Part shown: in pieces, positions 41,177-50,238 of the stretch
Layout of the letters: each line of letters starts with the position of its first letter
Position numbering within the stretch: position 1 is the first letter of the stretch
NCBI GenBank assembly: GCA_017527205.1
Contig: JAFXQK010000036.1
Coordinates: 1-64,000 of the forward strand
Source of the DNA: Lachnospiraceae bacterium
GTDB taxonomy: Bacteria > Bacillota > Clostridia > Lachnospirales > Lachnospiraceae
DNA: 64,000 bases
Direction: 5' to 3'
Translations under genes and position numbers: made by a program
Notes under the pieces: model-generated
Database searches by the model: none
The model's input: the letters and a program-made list of their open reading frames with translations, nothing else
Told to the model about the DNA's origin: nothing

Positions 41177-42217
41177 ATGGTAACAGTGAAAGAATTGGCA
41201 AAAATGTGTGACGTATCGCCAAGCACGGTTTCCAATATATTGAACGGAAAGCCTAACGTCAGTGAAAAGACCCGCCAGAGAGTTTGGCAGGCTGTCAAAG
41301 AGACGGGATATCAGCCCAACTATTATGCGGCGAACATGAGAAAACAAAGCACCCGGACAATCAGCATCATTGCGGAGGATCTGGGACAGTTTAGCACGAC
41401 GCCCATCCTTGAGGCCGCCATGGCTTGCTGTGAGGAGCATGAGTACAGGACGGTTATCATGAATCTGCGCCTTTATGATAAGTGGCGTGACACATGGTAT
41501 TATGATGAGAAGAAGCTTCAGAGCACGCTTAGTCCCGTGTTGAACGAAATTCAGTCCATCAAGGTCGACGGGATGATTTATGTCGCGGGACATGGCCGCG
41601 TCATTAAATGCTTTCCGGAGAACTTTCACCTTCCCACCGTCATTGCATATGCAACGGTAGAAAATGATCGCTTTCCGTCCATCGTGCTGAATGATGAAAA
41701 GGGCGGATATGACATGATCAAGTATTTGACGAGCATGGGTCATCGCAGGATTGGCATCATTGCGGGTGCGGCAGACAATACACATACAAAGGAACGCCTT
41801 TTAGGATGTCAAAGGGCTCTTTTCGAGGAAGCCATCCCGTATAATCCCGAGTGGACGGTGTATGGTGACTGGGATAAGGAATCAGGCTATCGTAGTGCCA
41901 AGAAGCTAGCCAGTCAGAAGCTGACCGCCATTTATTGCATGAACGACCTGATGGCCGGAGGCGTGTACGATTATGCGCGGGAGCAAGGAATTACCATTGG
42001 TAAGGATCTCTCCCTTGTTGGCTATGATAACCGCCAGATCGCAGAATATTTATACCCCGGCATTACGACAAATGAGCTTCCGCTAAAGGAAATCGGAATT
42101 GCTGCAGCGAGCAAGCTGATCAGCATGCTGGGCAGTGAAGAGCAGGAGACGGTGCACGAGATGATTCGGGTGGACGGAAAATTGATTATTCGTAATTCCG
42201 TGGCGAAGCTCGGCTAA
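41177..42217 (+). CDS. LacI-family transcriptional regulator
   Basis: 346 aa. N-terminal HTH (VTVKELAKMCDVSPSTVSNILN, then KPNVSEKTRQRVWQA, hinge ETGYQPNYYAANMRKQSTRTI) and a sugar-binding core (MISIIAEDLGQ-like start, YDMIKYLTSMGHRRIGII, AIYCMNDLMAGGVYDYA, SLVGYDNRQIAEYLYPGITT). It probably represses the GH36 gene through GTAAAACGATTTAC. AGGAGGAGAG precedes the ATG at 41177; an in-frame upstream ATG at 41054 lies inside the inverted repeat element. Confidence 0.9.
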   Translation: MVTVKELAKMCDVSPSTVSNILNGKPNVSEKTRQRVWQAVKETGYQPNYYAANMRKQSTRTISIIAEDLGQFSTTPILEAAMACCEEHEYRTVIMNLRLYDKWRDTWYYDEKKLQSTLSPVLNEIQSIKVDGMIYVAGHGRVIKCFPENFHLPTVIAYATVENDRFPSIVLNDEKGGYDMIKYLTSMGHRRIGIIAGAADNTHTKERLLGCQRALFEEAIPYNPEWTVYGDWDKESGYRSAKKLASQKLTAIYCMNDLMAGGVYDYAREQGITIGKDLSLVGYDNRQIAEYLYPGITTNELPLKEIGIAAASKLISMLGSEEQETVHEMIRVDGKLIIRNSVAKLG

Positions 42218-42320
42218 GGTGGAATGCACTGGGGAAATCGGCATCGCATATGCAAAAAGGAGACGCAGGCAAGTAAAAAAGGAATCCGGGCAAGCAAAAG
42301 GGATAATCTGAGTGGCAAGG

Positions 42321-42349
42321 TTGACAAAAACATTCGCCTAAACTATAAT
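42321..42349 (+). promoter_or_regulatory. Near-consensus promoter of the lipoprotein gene
   Basis: TTGACA, a 17-nt spacer and TATAAT, 45 nt before the start codon. This is as close to a housekeeping sigma consensus as any in the window. Confidence 0.8.
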
Positions 42350-42394
42350 CACTATGTTTTGGGGAGAATATTGTTTAGTCGAAAGGGAAAGAAC

Positions 42395-43321
42395 ATGAAG
42401 AAAAAGATTTTACTTGCAATGGTAGCTGCAGTTTTAGCCATGGGCGGATGCGGCGGATCTGGCGAGGAAAGCCAGCCTACGGTAGAGAGCATGGCAATTA
42501 CGGCAACGGACAAGAGCGAGGTGGACGCTGCAAATGACGGAACACAGGTGCAGAGCAACACGGATGCACAGGACAATGCAGAAGGAAATTCTTACGAGGC
42601 GCAGATCAAAGCGGAGATCGCGCAGATTGCGAGTGGTGCAGGTTCTCTTTCTAAGGAGCTTGTCAGCGTCAACGATTTGTTTGCCAAGTATGATGACATG
42701 AAAGTTAACGCACAGGATCAGGTGACCGCGAATTCCTTAAGCAAGAATGGGACGCAGGTTTGGAAGGAAGAGGTTGCAAGCCTTCTTGAAAGAATCAAAG
42801 ATAAGAACGCATCATCCTACGGCGAGATTTCTGCGGAATATGAAAAGTGGAAAAGCCACGTACCTTTCATGGTAGAAAAGATGAGCGAAACATACAAGGA
42901 TGGTTCCATTTATCCTTCCATATATGCTTACAACGAGGCAATGCGCTACAAGAGAGAGGCTTACGTTTTGGCTAGTACTCTTGCGGACATGATGAGTGAA
43001 GTGGACTTTGTGTATCCGGATTCCACGCGCTGCGGATTTTACGGTGATTACGAGGGAAGCAGCTACCTGACGATCACGGAGGGCATGGAGAACGGCTCTT
43101 ACAATATCGTGATCCACATTGATGACACGAAGGAACTCCGCGGTTATGGCGAGGTAGAAGATGTTCCCGACAACGACACTTATCTGCTCTTTACCAGCGA
43201 TGACGGAACCGTAAAGGGCTTTGTCAGCCACTCCAGCTTGGAGGCTAGCTTTTACGTGACCGAGACGGACTATTCCGTTGTAGGACCGGAGGGCGCTTAT
43301 AGCTTCTCGTTTAAGTATTAA
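42395..43321 (+). CDS. Lipoprotein of unknown function
   Basis: 308 aa. Signal peptide with lipobox (AAVLAMGGC), a disordered Thr/Asp/Gln linker (to about residue 65), a helical central region (AQIASGAGSLSKELVSVNDL, VWKEEVASLLERI) and a C-terminal beta domain (RCGFYGDYEGSSYLTIT, YNIVIHIDDTKELRGYGE). I do not recognise the family. AAAGGGAAAG precedes the ATG at 42395; the longer open frame from 42224 crosses the promoter. Confidence 0.75.
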   Translation: MKKKILLAMVAAVLAMGGCGGSGEESQPTVESMAITATDKSEVDAANDGTQVQSNTDAQDNAEGNSYEAQIKAEIAQIASGAGSLSKELVSVNDLFAKYDDMKVNAQDQVTANSLSKNGTQVWKEEVASLLERIKDKNASSYGEISAEYEKWKSHVPFMVEKMSETYKDGSIYPSIYAYNEAMRYKREAYVLASTLADMMSEVDFVYPDSTRCGFYGDYEGSSYLTITEGMENGSYNIVIHIDDTKELRGYGEVEDVPDNDTYLLFTSDDGTVKGFVSHSSLEASFYVTETDYSVVGPEGAYSFSFKY

Positions 43322-43339
43322 TTTGGTTGATAAAAGTGC

Positions 43340-43368
43340 TTGACTTTTCTTTCCGCAGGCTGTATATT
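43340..43368 (+). promoter_or_regulatory. Promoter of the valS T-box transcript
   Basis: TTGACT, a 17-nt spacer and TATATT, upstream of the T-box leader. Confidence 0.7.
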
Positions 43369-43374
43369 TTCCCT

Positions 43375-43752
43375 AAGAGAAAAAGGCTGTGAGGAAGAAG
43401 AGTACGCTTCGGCCGCCTGACAGAGAGGATGCCTGCCTTGGATCAATGAGACTTGAGGGAATTAGCAAGAGAGTCTAAAGGCGCTGCGAGGGCATGCAAG
43501 GAGAGGAAAGCGGAAGGTAGCTTCTGAGCTGGGAAGTTGAACGGAAAGCGCATCGCAAAAGCTTTTTCATAGTGATTAGCGTGCTGTCCCAAGTAGGTTT
43601 CCCCGGGAGATTCCCGTTACAGGATCAGACTTTGAACTGATATGTCAGGAGAAGTCATGGAGAGGATGGTCGTGAGGCCCTCCGAAAACAAAGGTGGTAC
43701 CGCGTATTACGCCCTTTGCAAACAAACCGTTTGCAGAGGGCGATATTTTTTA
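43375..43752 (+). promoter_or_regulatory. T-box leader controlling valS
   Basis: A tRNA-sensing leader. It shows a GAAGAGTA start motif, CAGAGAGG of stem I, the diagnostic T-box AAGGTGGTACCGCG (43691-43704), and a terminator CGCCCT-T-TGCAAA / TTTGCA-G-AGGGCG (43710-43742) with a T-run. The gene downstream is valyl-tRNA synthetase, so uncharged tRNA-Val is the expected ligand. I could not assign the specifier codon with confidence. Confidence 0.92.
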
Positions 43753-43993
43753 GCGAGGAATGAAAACAAGCGACTGCGAAGCAGGCATTTGTTTTCACCC
43801 GAGCGTAAACGAAATAAAATCGCAAGCTGCGAAGCAGCGGCGGATGCCGAAGGCAGACGGATTTTATGAGTAAGAGGAATGAAAACAAGCGACTGCGAAG
43901 CAGGCATTTGTTTTCACCCGAGCGTAAACGAAATAAAATCGCAAGCTGCGAAGCAGCGGCGGGTGCCAAAGGCAGACGGATTTTATGAGTGAC
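43751..43993 (+). repeat. Family 1 two-hairpin repeat, two tandem units
   Basis: TAGCGAGGAATG starts at the last bases of the T-box terminator T-run; the two units are 119 bp apart. Hairpin 1: AAAACAA ... TTGTTTT enclosing CTGC-GAA-GCAG. Hairpin 2: AAAATC ... GATTTT enclosing GCTGC-GAA-GCAGC and GCC-GAA-GGC (in the second unit the latter reads GCC-AAA-GGC). The right end, ATGAGTGA, is 26 nt before the valS start, so it lies within the valS mRNA leader. Confidence 0.88.
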
Positions 43994-44018
43994 AGAGGCA
44001 ATAAAAAGGAGGAGCAAA

Positions 44019-46679
44019 ATGAGTAAGGAACTGGCAAAAACCTATGATCCTCAGGGCATTGAGGACAAGCTCTACCAGAAGTGGCTAGACAAGAAGTATT
44101 TTCACGCGGAGGTGGATTATTCCAAGAAACCCTTCACGATTGTGATTCCGCCCCCAAACATCACGGGACAGCTTCACATGGGTCATGCACTGGACAACAC
44201 CATGCAGGACATCCTGATCCGTTTTAAGAGAATGCAGGGCTACAATGCACTCTGGCAGCCTGGCACGGACCATGCCTCCATCGCTACGGAGGTCAAGATC
44301 ATTGAGAAGCTCAAGGAGCAGGGCATCGACAAGCATGATCTCGGAAGAGAGAAGTTTTTGGAGCGTGCATGGGAATGGAAGAAGGAGTATGGCGGACGCA
44401 TCATTTCTCAGCTGAAAAAGATGGGTTCCTCCTGTGACTGGGACAGAGAGCGCTTCACCATGGATGAGGGCTGTAACAAGGCCGTTACGGAAGTGTTCGT
44501 AAAAATGCATGAAAAAGGCTATATCTACAAGGGCTCCAGAATTATTAACTGGTGTCCTGTTTGTAATACCTCCATCTCTGATGCAGAGGTTGTTTATGAG
44601 GAGCAGGCTGGACATTTCTGGCATATTAAGTACCCCATCATGAACGAGGATGGCACGCCTTCAACGACGGAGTTTTTAACCTTCGCGACCACGCGTCCTG
44701 AGACCATGCTTGGTGATACTGCAGTAGCAATCCATCCTGAGGATGAGAGATATCAGCACCTGATCGGCAAGAAGGTTATGCTGCCTCTCATGAACCGCGT
44801 GATTCCCGTTGTTACGGATTCCTACGTAGACAGAGAGTTTGGTACTGGCGTCGTAAAGATTACGCCTGCGCATGACCCGAACGACTTTGAGGTTGGTAAG
44901 CGTCATAATCTGCCCGTGATCAACGTGATGAATGATGACGCAACGATCAATGAGAACGGCGGAAAGTTTGCCGGCATGGATCGCTACGCGGCGAGAGCAG
45001 CCATCGTTAAGGAGCTGGATGAGATGGGTCTGCTCGTAAAGATCGAGGACCACGTACATAACGTTGGCACGCATGACAGATGTAAGACGACCATTGAGCC
45101 CATGGTAAAGGAGCAGTGGTTCGTGAAGATGGACGAGCTGATTAAGCCCGCCGTAGAGGCAGTAAAGACCGGCGACATCAAGCTGATTCCTGAGCGCATG
45201 GAGAAGACCTATTATAACTGGACTGACAACATCCGTGACTGGTGTATCAGCCGTCAGCTTTGGTGGGGGCACAGAATTCCCGCATATTACTGCGACAAGT
45301 GCGGCGAGATTGTTGTTGCTGCACAGGCACCCGAGAAGTGCCCGAAGTGCGGATGCGAGCATCTGACGCAGGATCCCGATACGCTGGATACCTGGTTCTC
45401 CTCGGCACTTTGGCCGTTTGAGACTCTGGGCTGGCCTGAAAAGACGGAGGATCTGAAGTACTTCTATCCTACGGACGTTTTGGTAACCGGTTACGACATT
45501 ATCTTCTTCTGGGTTATCCGCATGATCTTCTCTGGCTTTGAGCAGATGGGAGAGAAGCCCTTCAAGACGGTACTTTTCCACGGCCTGGTTCGTGACAGTC
45601 AGGGCCGCAAGATGAGTAAGTCCCTCGGTAACGGCATCGATCCTTTGGAGATCATCGAAAAGTACGGCGCTGATGCACTGCGTCTTACCCTGATCACTGG
45701 TAACGCACCTGGAAATGACATGAGATTCTATTACGAGAGGGTGGAGAACTCCCGTAATTTTGCAAATAAGGTATGGAATGCATCCCGTTTCATCATGATG
45801 AACATGGACGGAAAGACCGTGACCGCTCCTGCGGAGAAGGATCTGCAGCCCGTTGACAAGTGGATCCTGTCCAAACTGAACACCCTCGTAAAGGATGTTA
45901 CCGACAACATGGAGAGCTTCGAGCTTGGCATTGCGGTTCAGAAGGTATATGACTTTATCTGGGATGAGTTCTGTGACTGGTACATCGAGATGGTAAAGCC
46001 TCGCCTTTACAATACGGACGATGCGGTAAGCCAGAATGCAGCTCTTTGGACCTTAAAGACCGTTCTGATCGACGCGTTAAAGCTCCTGCATCCTTACATG
46101 CCGTTCATCACGGAGGAGATCTTCTGCACGCTGCAGAGCGAAGAGGAATCCATCATGATCAGCAAGTGGCCCGTATATGACGAAGCAAGAAATTACGAGA
46201 AGGAAGAGAAGGCCATTGAGATCATTAAGGAAGCCGTTCGCGGCATTCGTAACATCCGCAGTGAGATGAACGTGGCACCTTCCAGAAAGGCAAGTGTACA
46301 TCTTGTTAGCGAGGATGAAAACGTTCGCACGATCTTTACGGAGGGTAAGCTCTTCTTTGCTTCCCTGGCATATGCGAATGAGGTGTTCATTCAGGCAGAT
46401 AAGACTGGCATTGCAGATGACGCGGTTTCCGTAGTGATTCCCGGCGCAACCCTGTACATTCCGTTTGCTGAGCTGGTTGACATCGCGGCAGAGATTGAGA
46501 GACTGACCAAGGAGCAGAAGCGCTTGGAGGGTGAGCTTGCAAGATCAAAGGGAATGCTTTCCAACGAACGCTTTATCTCCAAGGCTCCCGCAGCAAAGAT
46601 TGCTGAGGAAAAGGAGAAGCTTGCAAAGTACGAAAAGATGATGGAGCAGGTAACAACGAGACTTTCCCAGTTACAGTAA
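44019..46679 (+). CDS. valS: Valyl-tRNA synthetase
   Basis: 886 aa. Class I synthetase with [18 protein letters not shown] (HIGH as HMGH, 53-56), KMSKS (531-535), [10 protein letters not shown], the CP1 editing domain ([19 protein letters not shown]), zinc-like Cys pairs (CDKCGEI, CPKCGC), and a C-terminal coiled coil ([20 protein letters not shown]). It charges tRNA-Val and hydrolyses Thr-tRNA-Val. AGGAGGAG precedes the ATG at 44019. Regulated by the upstream T-box; a family 1 repeat lies between. Ends before a large inverted repeat. Confidence 0.98.
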   Translation: MSKELAKTYDPQGIEDKLYQKWLDKKYFHAEVDYSKKPFTIVIPPPNITGQLHMGHALDNTMQDILIRFKRMQGYNALWQPGTDHASIATEVKIIEKLKEQGIDKHDLGREKFLERAWEWKKEYGGRIISQLKKMGSSCDWDRERFTMDEGCNKAVTEVFVKMHEKGYIYKGSRIINWCPVCNTSISDAEVVYEEQAGHFWHIKYPIMNEDGTPSTTEFLTFATTRPETMLGDTAVAIHPEDERYQHLIGKKVMLPLMNRVIPVVTDSYVDREFGTGVVKITPAHDPNDFEVGKRHNLPVINVMNDDATINENGGKFAGMDRYAARAAIVKELDEMGLLVKIEDHVHNVGTHDRCKTTIEPMVKEQWFVKMDELIKPAVEAVKTGDIKLIPERMEKTYYNWTDNIRDWCISRQLWWGHRIPAYYCDKCGEIVVAAQAPEKCPKCGCEHLTQDPDTLDTWFSSALWPFETLGWPEKTEDLKYFYPTDVLVTGYDIIFFWVIRMIFSGFEQMGEKPFKTVLFHGLVRDSQGRKMSKSLGNGIDPLEIIEKYGADALRLTLITGNAPGNDMRFYYERVENSRNFANKVWNASRFIMMNMDGKTVTAPAEKDLQPVDKWILSKLNTLVKDVTDNMESFELGIAVQKVYDFIWDEFCDWYIEMVKPRLYNTDDAVSQNAALWTLKTVLIDALKLLHPYMPFITEEIFCTLQSEEESIMISKWPVYDEARNYEKEEKAIEIIKEAVRGIRNIRSEMNVAPSRKASVHLVSEDENVRTIFTEGKLFFASLAYANEVFIQADKTGIADDAVSVVIPGATLYIPFAELVDIAAEIERLTKEQKRLEGELARSKGMLSNERFISKAPAAKIAEEKEKLAKYEKMMEQVTTRLSQLQ

Positions 46680-46680
46680 T

Positions 46681-46758
46681 ACTCGGGGCTGACGATGGGA
46701 TCGTCTTTTCACTAACCATTTGACCTGAAAAGACGATCCCATCCATCCCCTCGGGAGT
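46681..46758 (+). terminator. Large inverted repeat after valS
   Basis: GGGATCGTCTTTTC (46697-46710) pairs perfectly with GAAAAGACGATCCC (46727-46740). The flanks ACTCGGGG and CCCC...GAGT extend it. There is no long T-run, so it may be a terminator of the factor-assisted kind or an mRNA-end stabiliser. Confidence 0.65.
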
Positions 46759-46808
46759 ATGGACTGCTTCATTTGGGAAAGTTCGAACGATAGGATTGAA
46801 TAAGAAAG

Positions 46809-48224
46809 ATGTTCAAACAAGAGATTGGTAGTTATGATGAGGCCGTGGAGTATTTGTTAAATATTCCGCGGTTTACGAGTAAGAATAGTATGAAGGATAC
46901 GAAGGCGTTTTTGGGGCGTCTTGGACATCCGGATGAAGAAATGAGGATCATTCACGTGGCGGGCACAAACGGGAAAGGCAGCGTTTGTGCCTATTTGCGG
47001 TATATGCTGGAGGAAGCGGGGTATGCCGTTTGCTCCTTCACTTCACCGCATTTGGTGGACATAAGGGAACGATTTTTGATTCACGGGGAGATGGTCAGCA
47101 AGGAAAAGTTTTTGGAAGCCTTTTTGCAGGTTTATGAAAGGATTCCCTGGGACGTGCTGGAAAGCGATGACGTCTTTAATGAGACGGGAAAGCTCCCCGA
47201 GGGCTTTTATCACCCGACCTTCTTTGAATATTTGTTCTTTATGGCCATGCTGTTATTCCGCGACGCAAAGCCGGATTTTTGCATTTTGGAGACGGGGCTT
47301 GGCGGACGGTTAGATGCCACCAATTCCGTTGCAAAAAAGGAGCTTGCCGTCATTACGAGGATTAGTCTCGACCACATGGAGTATCTGGGAGATACGACGG
47401 TAAAAATCGCGGGAGAGAAGGCTGGCATCATTGCGCAGGGGGCGCCTGTCGTCTATCTGGACGATGAAAGGGACGTCAGCGCGGTATTTGACGAAACAGC
47501 GAAAAAAGTGGGAGCAAAGGCGTATCCCGTGTCGAAAGTTGACTACGCGTTACTAAAATTTCAGAATAAAAACATTGATTTTTCTCTGCGTACTCGTTAT
47601 TATAAAGATATTAGCGTAACTGTTCACACGGCGGCTCTGTATCAGATGGAGAACGCCGCTTTAGCCGTGCGTGCCCTTGAGGAATTGGATCAGGGACGTA
47701 CCGTTACGGCTGAGCAAATCGTGAAGGGGCTTGCTAAGAGCTTTTGGCCTGGCCGAATGGAAGAGCTTTTGCCGGACGTTTTTGTGGACGGCGCTCATAA
47801 CGAGGATGGCGTCAGGGCGTTCCTCGAATCCGTTGCGGCGGACAATTGGAAGGGTGAAAGAATTCTTTTGTTCTCTGCCGTAAAGGACAAGCAATTTGAC
47901 AAAATGTTAGGCGAGATACTCATGTCCCGCCTGTTTGGAAGGATATTCCTCGTGCCGATCAAGACGAATCGCGCGACCAAGGTGGAAATCCTTGAGGAGA
48001 CCGTGCAACGTTTACTCGAGAGGGAATATCCAGAGAAGGAATGTCCAGAGAAGGACCATTCCGAAAAGGAAAAGAAGCCAGCGCATGGCATTTACGGAGA
48101 CGTAAGGGAAGCCATGGAGGACCTGCTTTCAAAAAAGCAAAAGTGGCAGAGGATTTACGTTGCAGGAAGTCTTTACCTTGTAGGTGAAGTGAAAGCAAAT
48201 TTAGGAGTTTTGAAAGATGATTAA
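46809..48224 (+). CDS. folC: Folylpolyglutamate synthase/dihydrofolate synthase
   Basis: 471 aa. Motifs: the P-loop HVAGTNGKGSVCAYL, FTSPHLVDIRERFLIHGE, ETGLGGRLDATN, ISLDHMEYLGDT, FWPGRMEEL, VFVDGAHNEDGVRAF. It adds glutamate to folates in the cytoplasm. A charged insert near the C-terminus (EYPEKECPEKDHSEKEKKP) is a short duplicated Pro-Glu-Lys run. The last codons overlap the following small gene by 8 nt. Confidence 0.95.
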   Translation: MFKQEIGSYDEAVEYLLNIPRFTSKNSMKDTKAFLGRLGHPDEEMRIIHVAGTNGKGSVCAYLRYMLEEAGYAVCSFTSPHLVDIRERFLIHGEMVSKEKFLEAFLQVYERIPWDVLESDDVFNETGKLPEGFYHPTFFEYLFFMAMLLFRDAKPDFCILETGLGGRLDATNSVAKKELAVITRISLDHMEYLGDTTVKIAGEKAGIIAQGAPVVYLDDERDVSAVFDETAKKVGAKAYPVSKVDYALLKFQNKNIDFSLRTRYYKDISVTVHTAALYQMENAALAVRALEELDQGRTVTAEQIVKGLAKSFWPGRMEELLPDVFVDGAHNEDGVRAFLESVAADNWKGERILLFSAVKDKQFDKMLGEILMSRLFGRIFLVPIKTNRATKVEILEETVQRLLEREYPEKECPEKDHSEKEKKPAHGIYGDVREAMEDLLSKKQKWQRIYVAGSLYLVGEVKANLGVLKDD

Positions 48225-48381
48225 TTTCGAAGAAGAACTGAAGAAATTCCATCCCAGTACTGAGGTGGAGGACATTCAAGATTGCATATATAATCACAAC
48301 GCTACGGACATCGCAGGAGTTTTTGAGCAGATGTTTACGCGAAAGGAAGAACCGGAACAGGAGCAAGTGATAGGAGGTTAA
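48217..48381 (+). CDS. Small 54-aa protein between folC and a TPR gene
   Basis: Starts MINFEEELKKFHPSTEVEDI and ends EQEQVIGG. Acidic, mostly helical, no membrane segment. The ATG at 48217 overlaps the folC end (stop 48224) by 8 nt, and TTAGGAGTTTTGAAAG upstream supplies a ribosome site. The stop is 2 nt before the next ATG, so the three genes are translationally coupled. I recall small proteins of this type at this position in Lachnospiraceae but cannot name a function. Confidence 0.72.
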   Translation: MINFEEELKKFHPSTEVEDIQDCIYNHNATDIAGVFEQMFTRKEEPEQEQVIGG

Positions 48382-48383
48382 GC

Positions 48384-49799
48384 ATGGTTTGTTACCACTG
48401 CGGCTGCCAACTGTCTGAGCAGGATTACTGTACCTCCTGTGGCGCGGACGTGTCTCTTTATAAAAAGATTCTGGGGCTGTCCAATCATTATTACAATGTT
48501 GGATTGGCGAAGGCGAAGGTACGGGATCTGACAGGTGCCATTGACAGTTTGGAACAAAGTCTAAAATATAATAGCAGAAACGTAGAAGCCAGAAACCTCT
48601 TGGGCTTGGTCTTCTACGAGGTTGGGGAGAGCACGGAGGCCATGAGCCAGTGGATCCTCAGCATGAACGTTGAACCAAAGAAAAATATCGCGTCGGATTA
48701 CATCCAGAGGATCCAAAACAATCCCTCTCGGTATGACGTCATCCGACAGACCATGAAAAAGTTTAATCAGGCACTTGCTTATTGCGAACAAGGCAGTAAG
48801 GATCTTGCCGTGATCCAATTAAAGAAAGTCCTTTCCCTGAGCCCAAGATTTGTGAAGGCGCACATGCTACTCGCGCTTTTGCATATTGACAATGAGGATT
48901 GGGAGAAGGCAAGACGCGAGCTGAATAAGACGCTGGGCATTGATCGGGGAAACACGCAGGCGCTTCTCTACATGCAGGAAGTCGACAGGATGCTTGCGCC
49001 GGACGATATCGAGAAAAATGATAAGAAACGCAAGAAGGAAGAGACCGTTCGCTATCAGAGTGATAACGAGGTCATCATTCAGCCGACAAACCTGGCAGAT
49101 GGAACCAGAAGCGGTTTCTCGACCGTGCTGAACATCATTGTCGGTCTGGTCATTGGTGCGGCGGCCATGTATTTCCTTGTGCTGCCGGCAAATCAAAAGG
49201 CCGCGCAAAATGAAGCACAGGAACGCGTGGAATCCATTGCCGGACAGTTGGATTCCAAGACCAATCAGATCCAACAGTTGGAAAATATGGTGAATACCTT
49301 GGAGAATGCCAAGGCGAAGCTGGAGGAAGATCTGGATGCCTATGAAGGCACGGAGGGAAAGCTGAAGGAAATGGATCAGCTGTTTGTGGCTGCATCCACC
49401 TATCTTTCCACGAAGGACGTGGGCCTGACGGCTGAACGCCTGGATCACGTAAGGGAGAACGTAAAGATTGAGGAGGCCTCTGAGGAGTTTCAGGGATTGT
49501 ACAATGCTTTGCTTGCATTGATTGGACCTGAGCTGGCTAAGACCTATCATGAGGCTGGTTACGTAGCTTTCCGAAATGAGGATTTCAAGGCCGCCATTGA
49601 TAACTATCTGAAAGCGGTTTACTATGATCCAAACAATGCTGAGGCACTCTTTGACCTTGGAAATGCGTACAGAAGAGACGGGGATTCCGTGAATGCGGTT
49701 ACCATTTTTAACCGCGTGATCGAGCTCTTCCCTGAGACGGACACGGCGAGAAAGGCTAAGCAATTCTTAGTCGATTATGACGCAGGAGAAACAGAATAA
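48384..49799 (+). CDS. Zinc-ribbon and TPR membrane protein
   Basis: 471 aa. An N-terminal zinc ribbon (CYHCGCQLSEQDYCTSCGAD), three to four TPR motifs (about residues 35-200), a basic stretch, one transmembrane helix (VLNIIVGLVIGAAAMYFLVLP, about 246-266), a coiled coil (~275-320) and a second TPR block at the C-terminus (AGYVAFRNEDFKAAIDNYLKA, AEALFDLGNAYRRDGDSVNA). A scaffold for membrane complexes is likely; the partner is unknown. AGGAGG lies upstream, inside the end of the 54-aa gene. Confidence 0.82.
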   Translation: MVCYHCGCQLSEQDYCTSCGADVSLYKKILGLSNHYYNVGLAKAKVRDLTGAIDSLEQSLKYNSRNVEARNLLGLVFYEVGESTEAMSQWILSMNVEPKKNIASDYIQRIQNNPSRYDVIRQTMKKFNQALAYCEQGSKDLAVIQLKKVLSLSPRFVKAHMLLALLHIDNEDWEKARRELNKTLGIDRGNTQALLYMQEVDRMLAPDDIEKNDKKRKKEETVRYQSDNEVIIQPTNLADGTRSGFSTVLNIIVGLVIGAAAMYFLVLPANQKAAQNEAQERVESIAGQLDSKTNQIQQLENMVNTLENAKAKLEEDLDAYEGTEGKLKEMDQLFVAASTYLSTKDVGLTAERLDHVRENVKIEEASEEFQGLYNALLALIGPELAKTYHEAGYVAFRNEDFKAAIDNYLKAVYYDPNNAEALFDLGNAYRRDGDSVNAVTIFNRVIELFPETDTARKAKQFLVDYDAGETE

Positions 49800-49811
49800 G
49801 ATACGAAGGAA

Positions 49812-49844
49812 AAAGCTGACGGGAAATCCCCGCCAGCTTTTTTT
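49812..49844 (+). terminator. Intrinsic terminator after the TPR gene
   Basis: AAAGCTG-A-CGGG pairs with CCCG-C-CAGCTTT around AAATC, and the T-run continues (TTTTTTT). Confidence 0.9.
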
Positions 49845-49845
49845 A

Positions 49846-49905
49846 TAGCGACGACATCTGCGAAGCAGATGGTTTTTATGAGTAAAAGAGGAAGGAAACC
49901 AAGCG
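49846..49905 (+). repeat. Family 1 repeat remnant
   Basis: TAGCGACGACATCTGCGAAG to AAACCAAGCG matches positions ~72-135 of the window's first element (right part of hairpin 2, the ATGAGTGA-like end and the start of a second unit). It abuts the terminator T-run. Confidence 0.85.
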
Positions 49906-49931
49906 TATAATTTGTATATAAGGAGGGAACA

Positions 49932-50234
49932 ATGGATCAGTTTCAGGTTATCGACCATTGTCTGATGGTTAAGCTCCCGCAGGAGATCGATCATTATCAG
50001 GCTGGGTATCTCAGTCAGGAGGCAGACAGCTTTTTGCTTCGCCCTGACGTGTGTCACGTCGTATTCGATTTTGAGGATACGGAGTTTATGGATTCCTCAG
50101 GCATTGGAATCATCATGGGAAGGTATAAGAAGGTTGCTCCCTTGGGCGGCAAGGTGTATGCGATCAACGTAGGAAAGCAGGTGGGCAGAATCTTGGAGCT
50201 CTCCGGAATGAGTAAATTGGTGGAGGTACTGTGA
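49932..50234 (+). CDS. spoIIAA: Anti-sigma F factor antagonist SpoIIAA
   Basis: 100 aa STAS-domain protein. The phosphorylation motif FMDSSGIGIIMGRYK (Ser55/Ser56) is intact. When unphosphorylated it binds SpoIIAB and frees sigma F in the forespore. AAGGAGGG precedes the ATG at 49932. First gene of the spoIIA operon. A sigma H promoter is expected, but I could not identify it in the 27 nt left after the repeat remnant. Confidence 0.95.
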   Translation: MDQFQVIDHCLMVKLPQEIDHYQAGYLSQEADSFLLRPDVCHVVFDFEDTEFMDSSGIGIIMGRYKKVAPLGGKVYAINVGKQVGRILELSGMSKLVEVL

Positions 50235-50238
50235 GGCG

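Noticed and set aside
43531..43540. GTT as the valine specifier codon of the T-box
   Set aside because: A GAAGTTGAAC stretch looks suggestive, but I could not place it in stem I with confidence.
43655..44017. Minus-strand 120-aa frame over the valS leader
   Set aside because: It crosses the T-box antiterminator and the family 1 repeats, both of which explain the sequence as structured RNA or DNA.
49905..49931. Sigma H promoter for spoIIAA
   Set aside because: The GTATAATTTG sequence looks like a -10 element, but no -35 of the expected type and spacing was convincing, and the repeat remnant occupies the upstream DNA.
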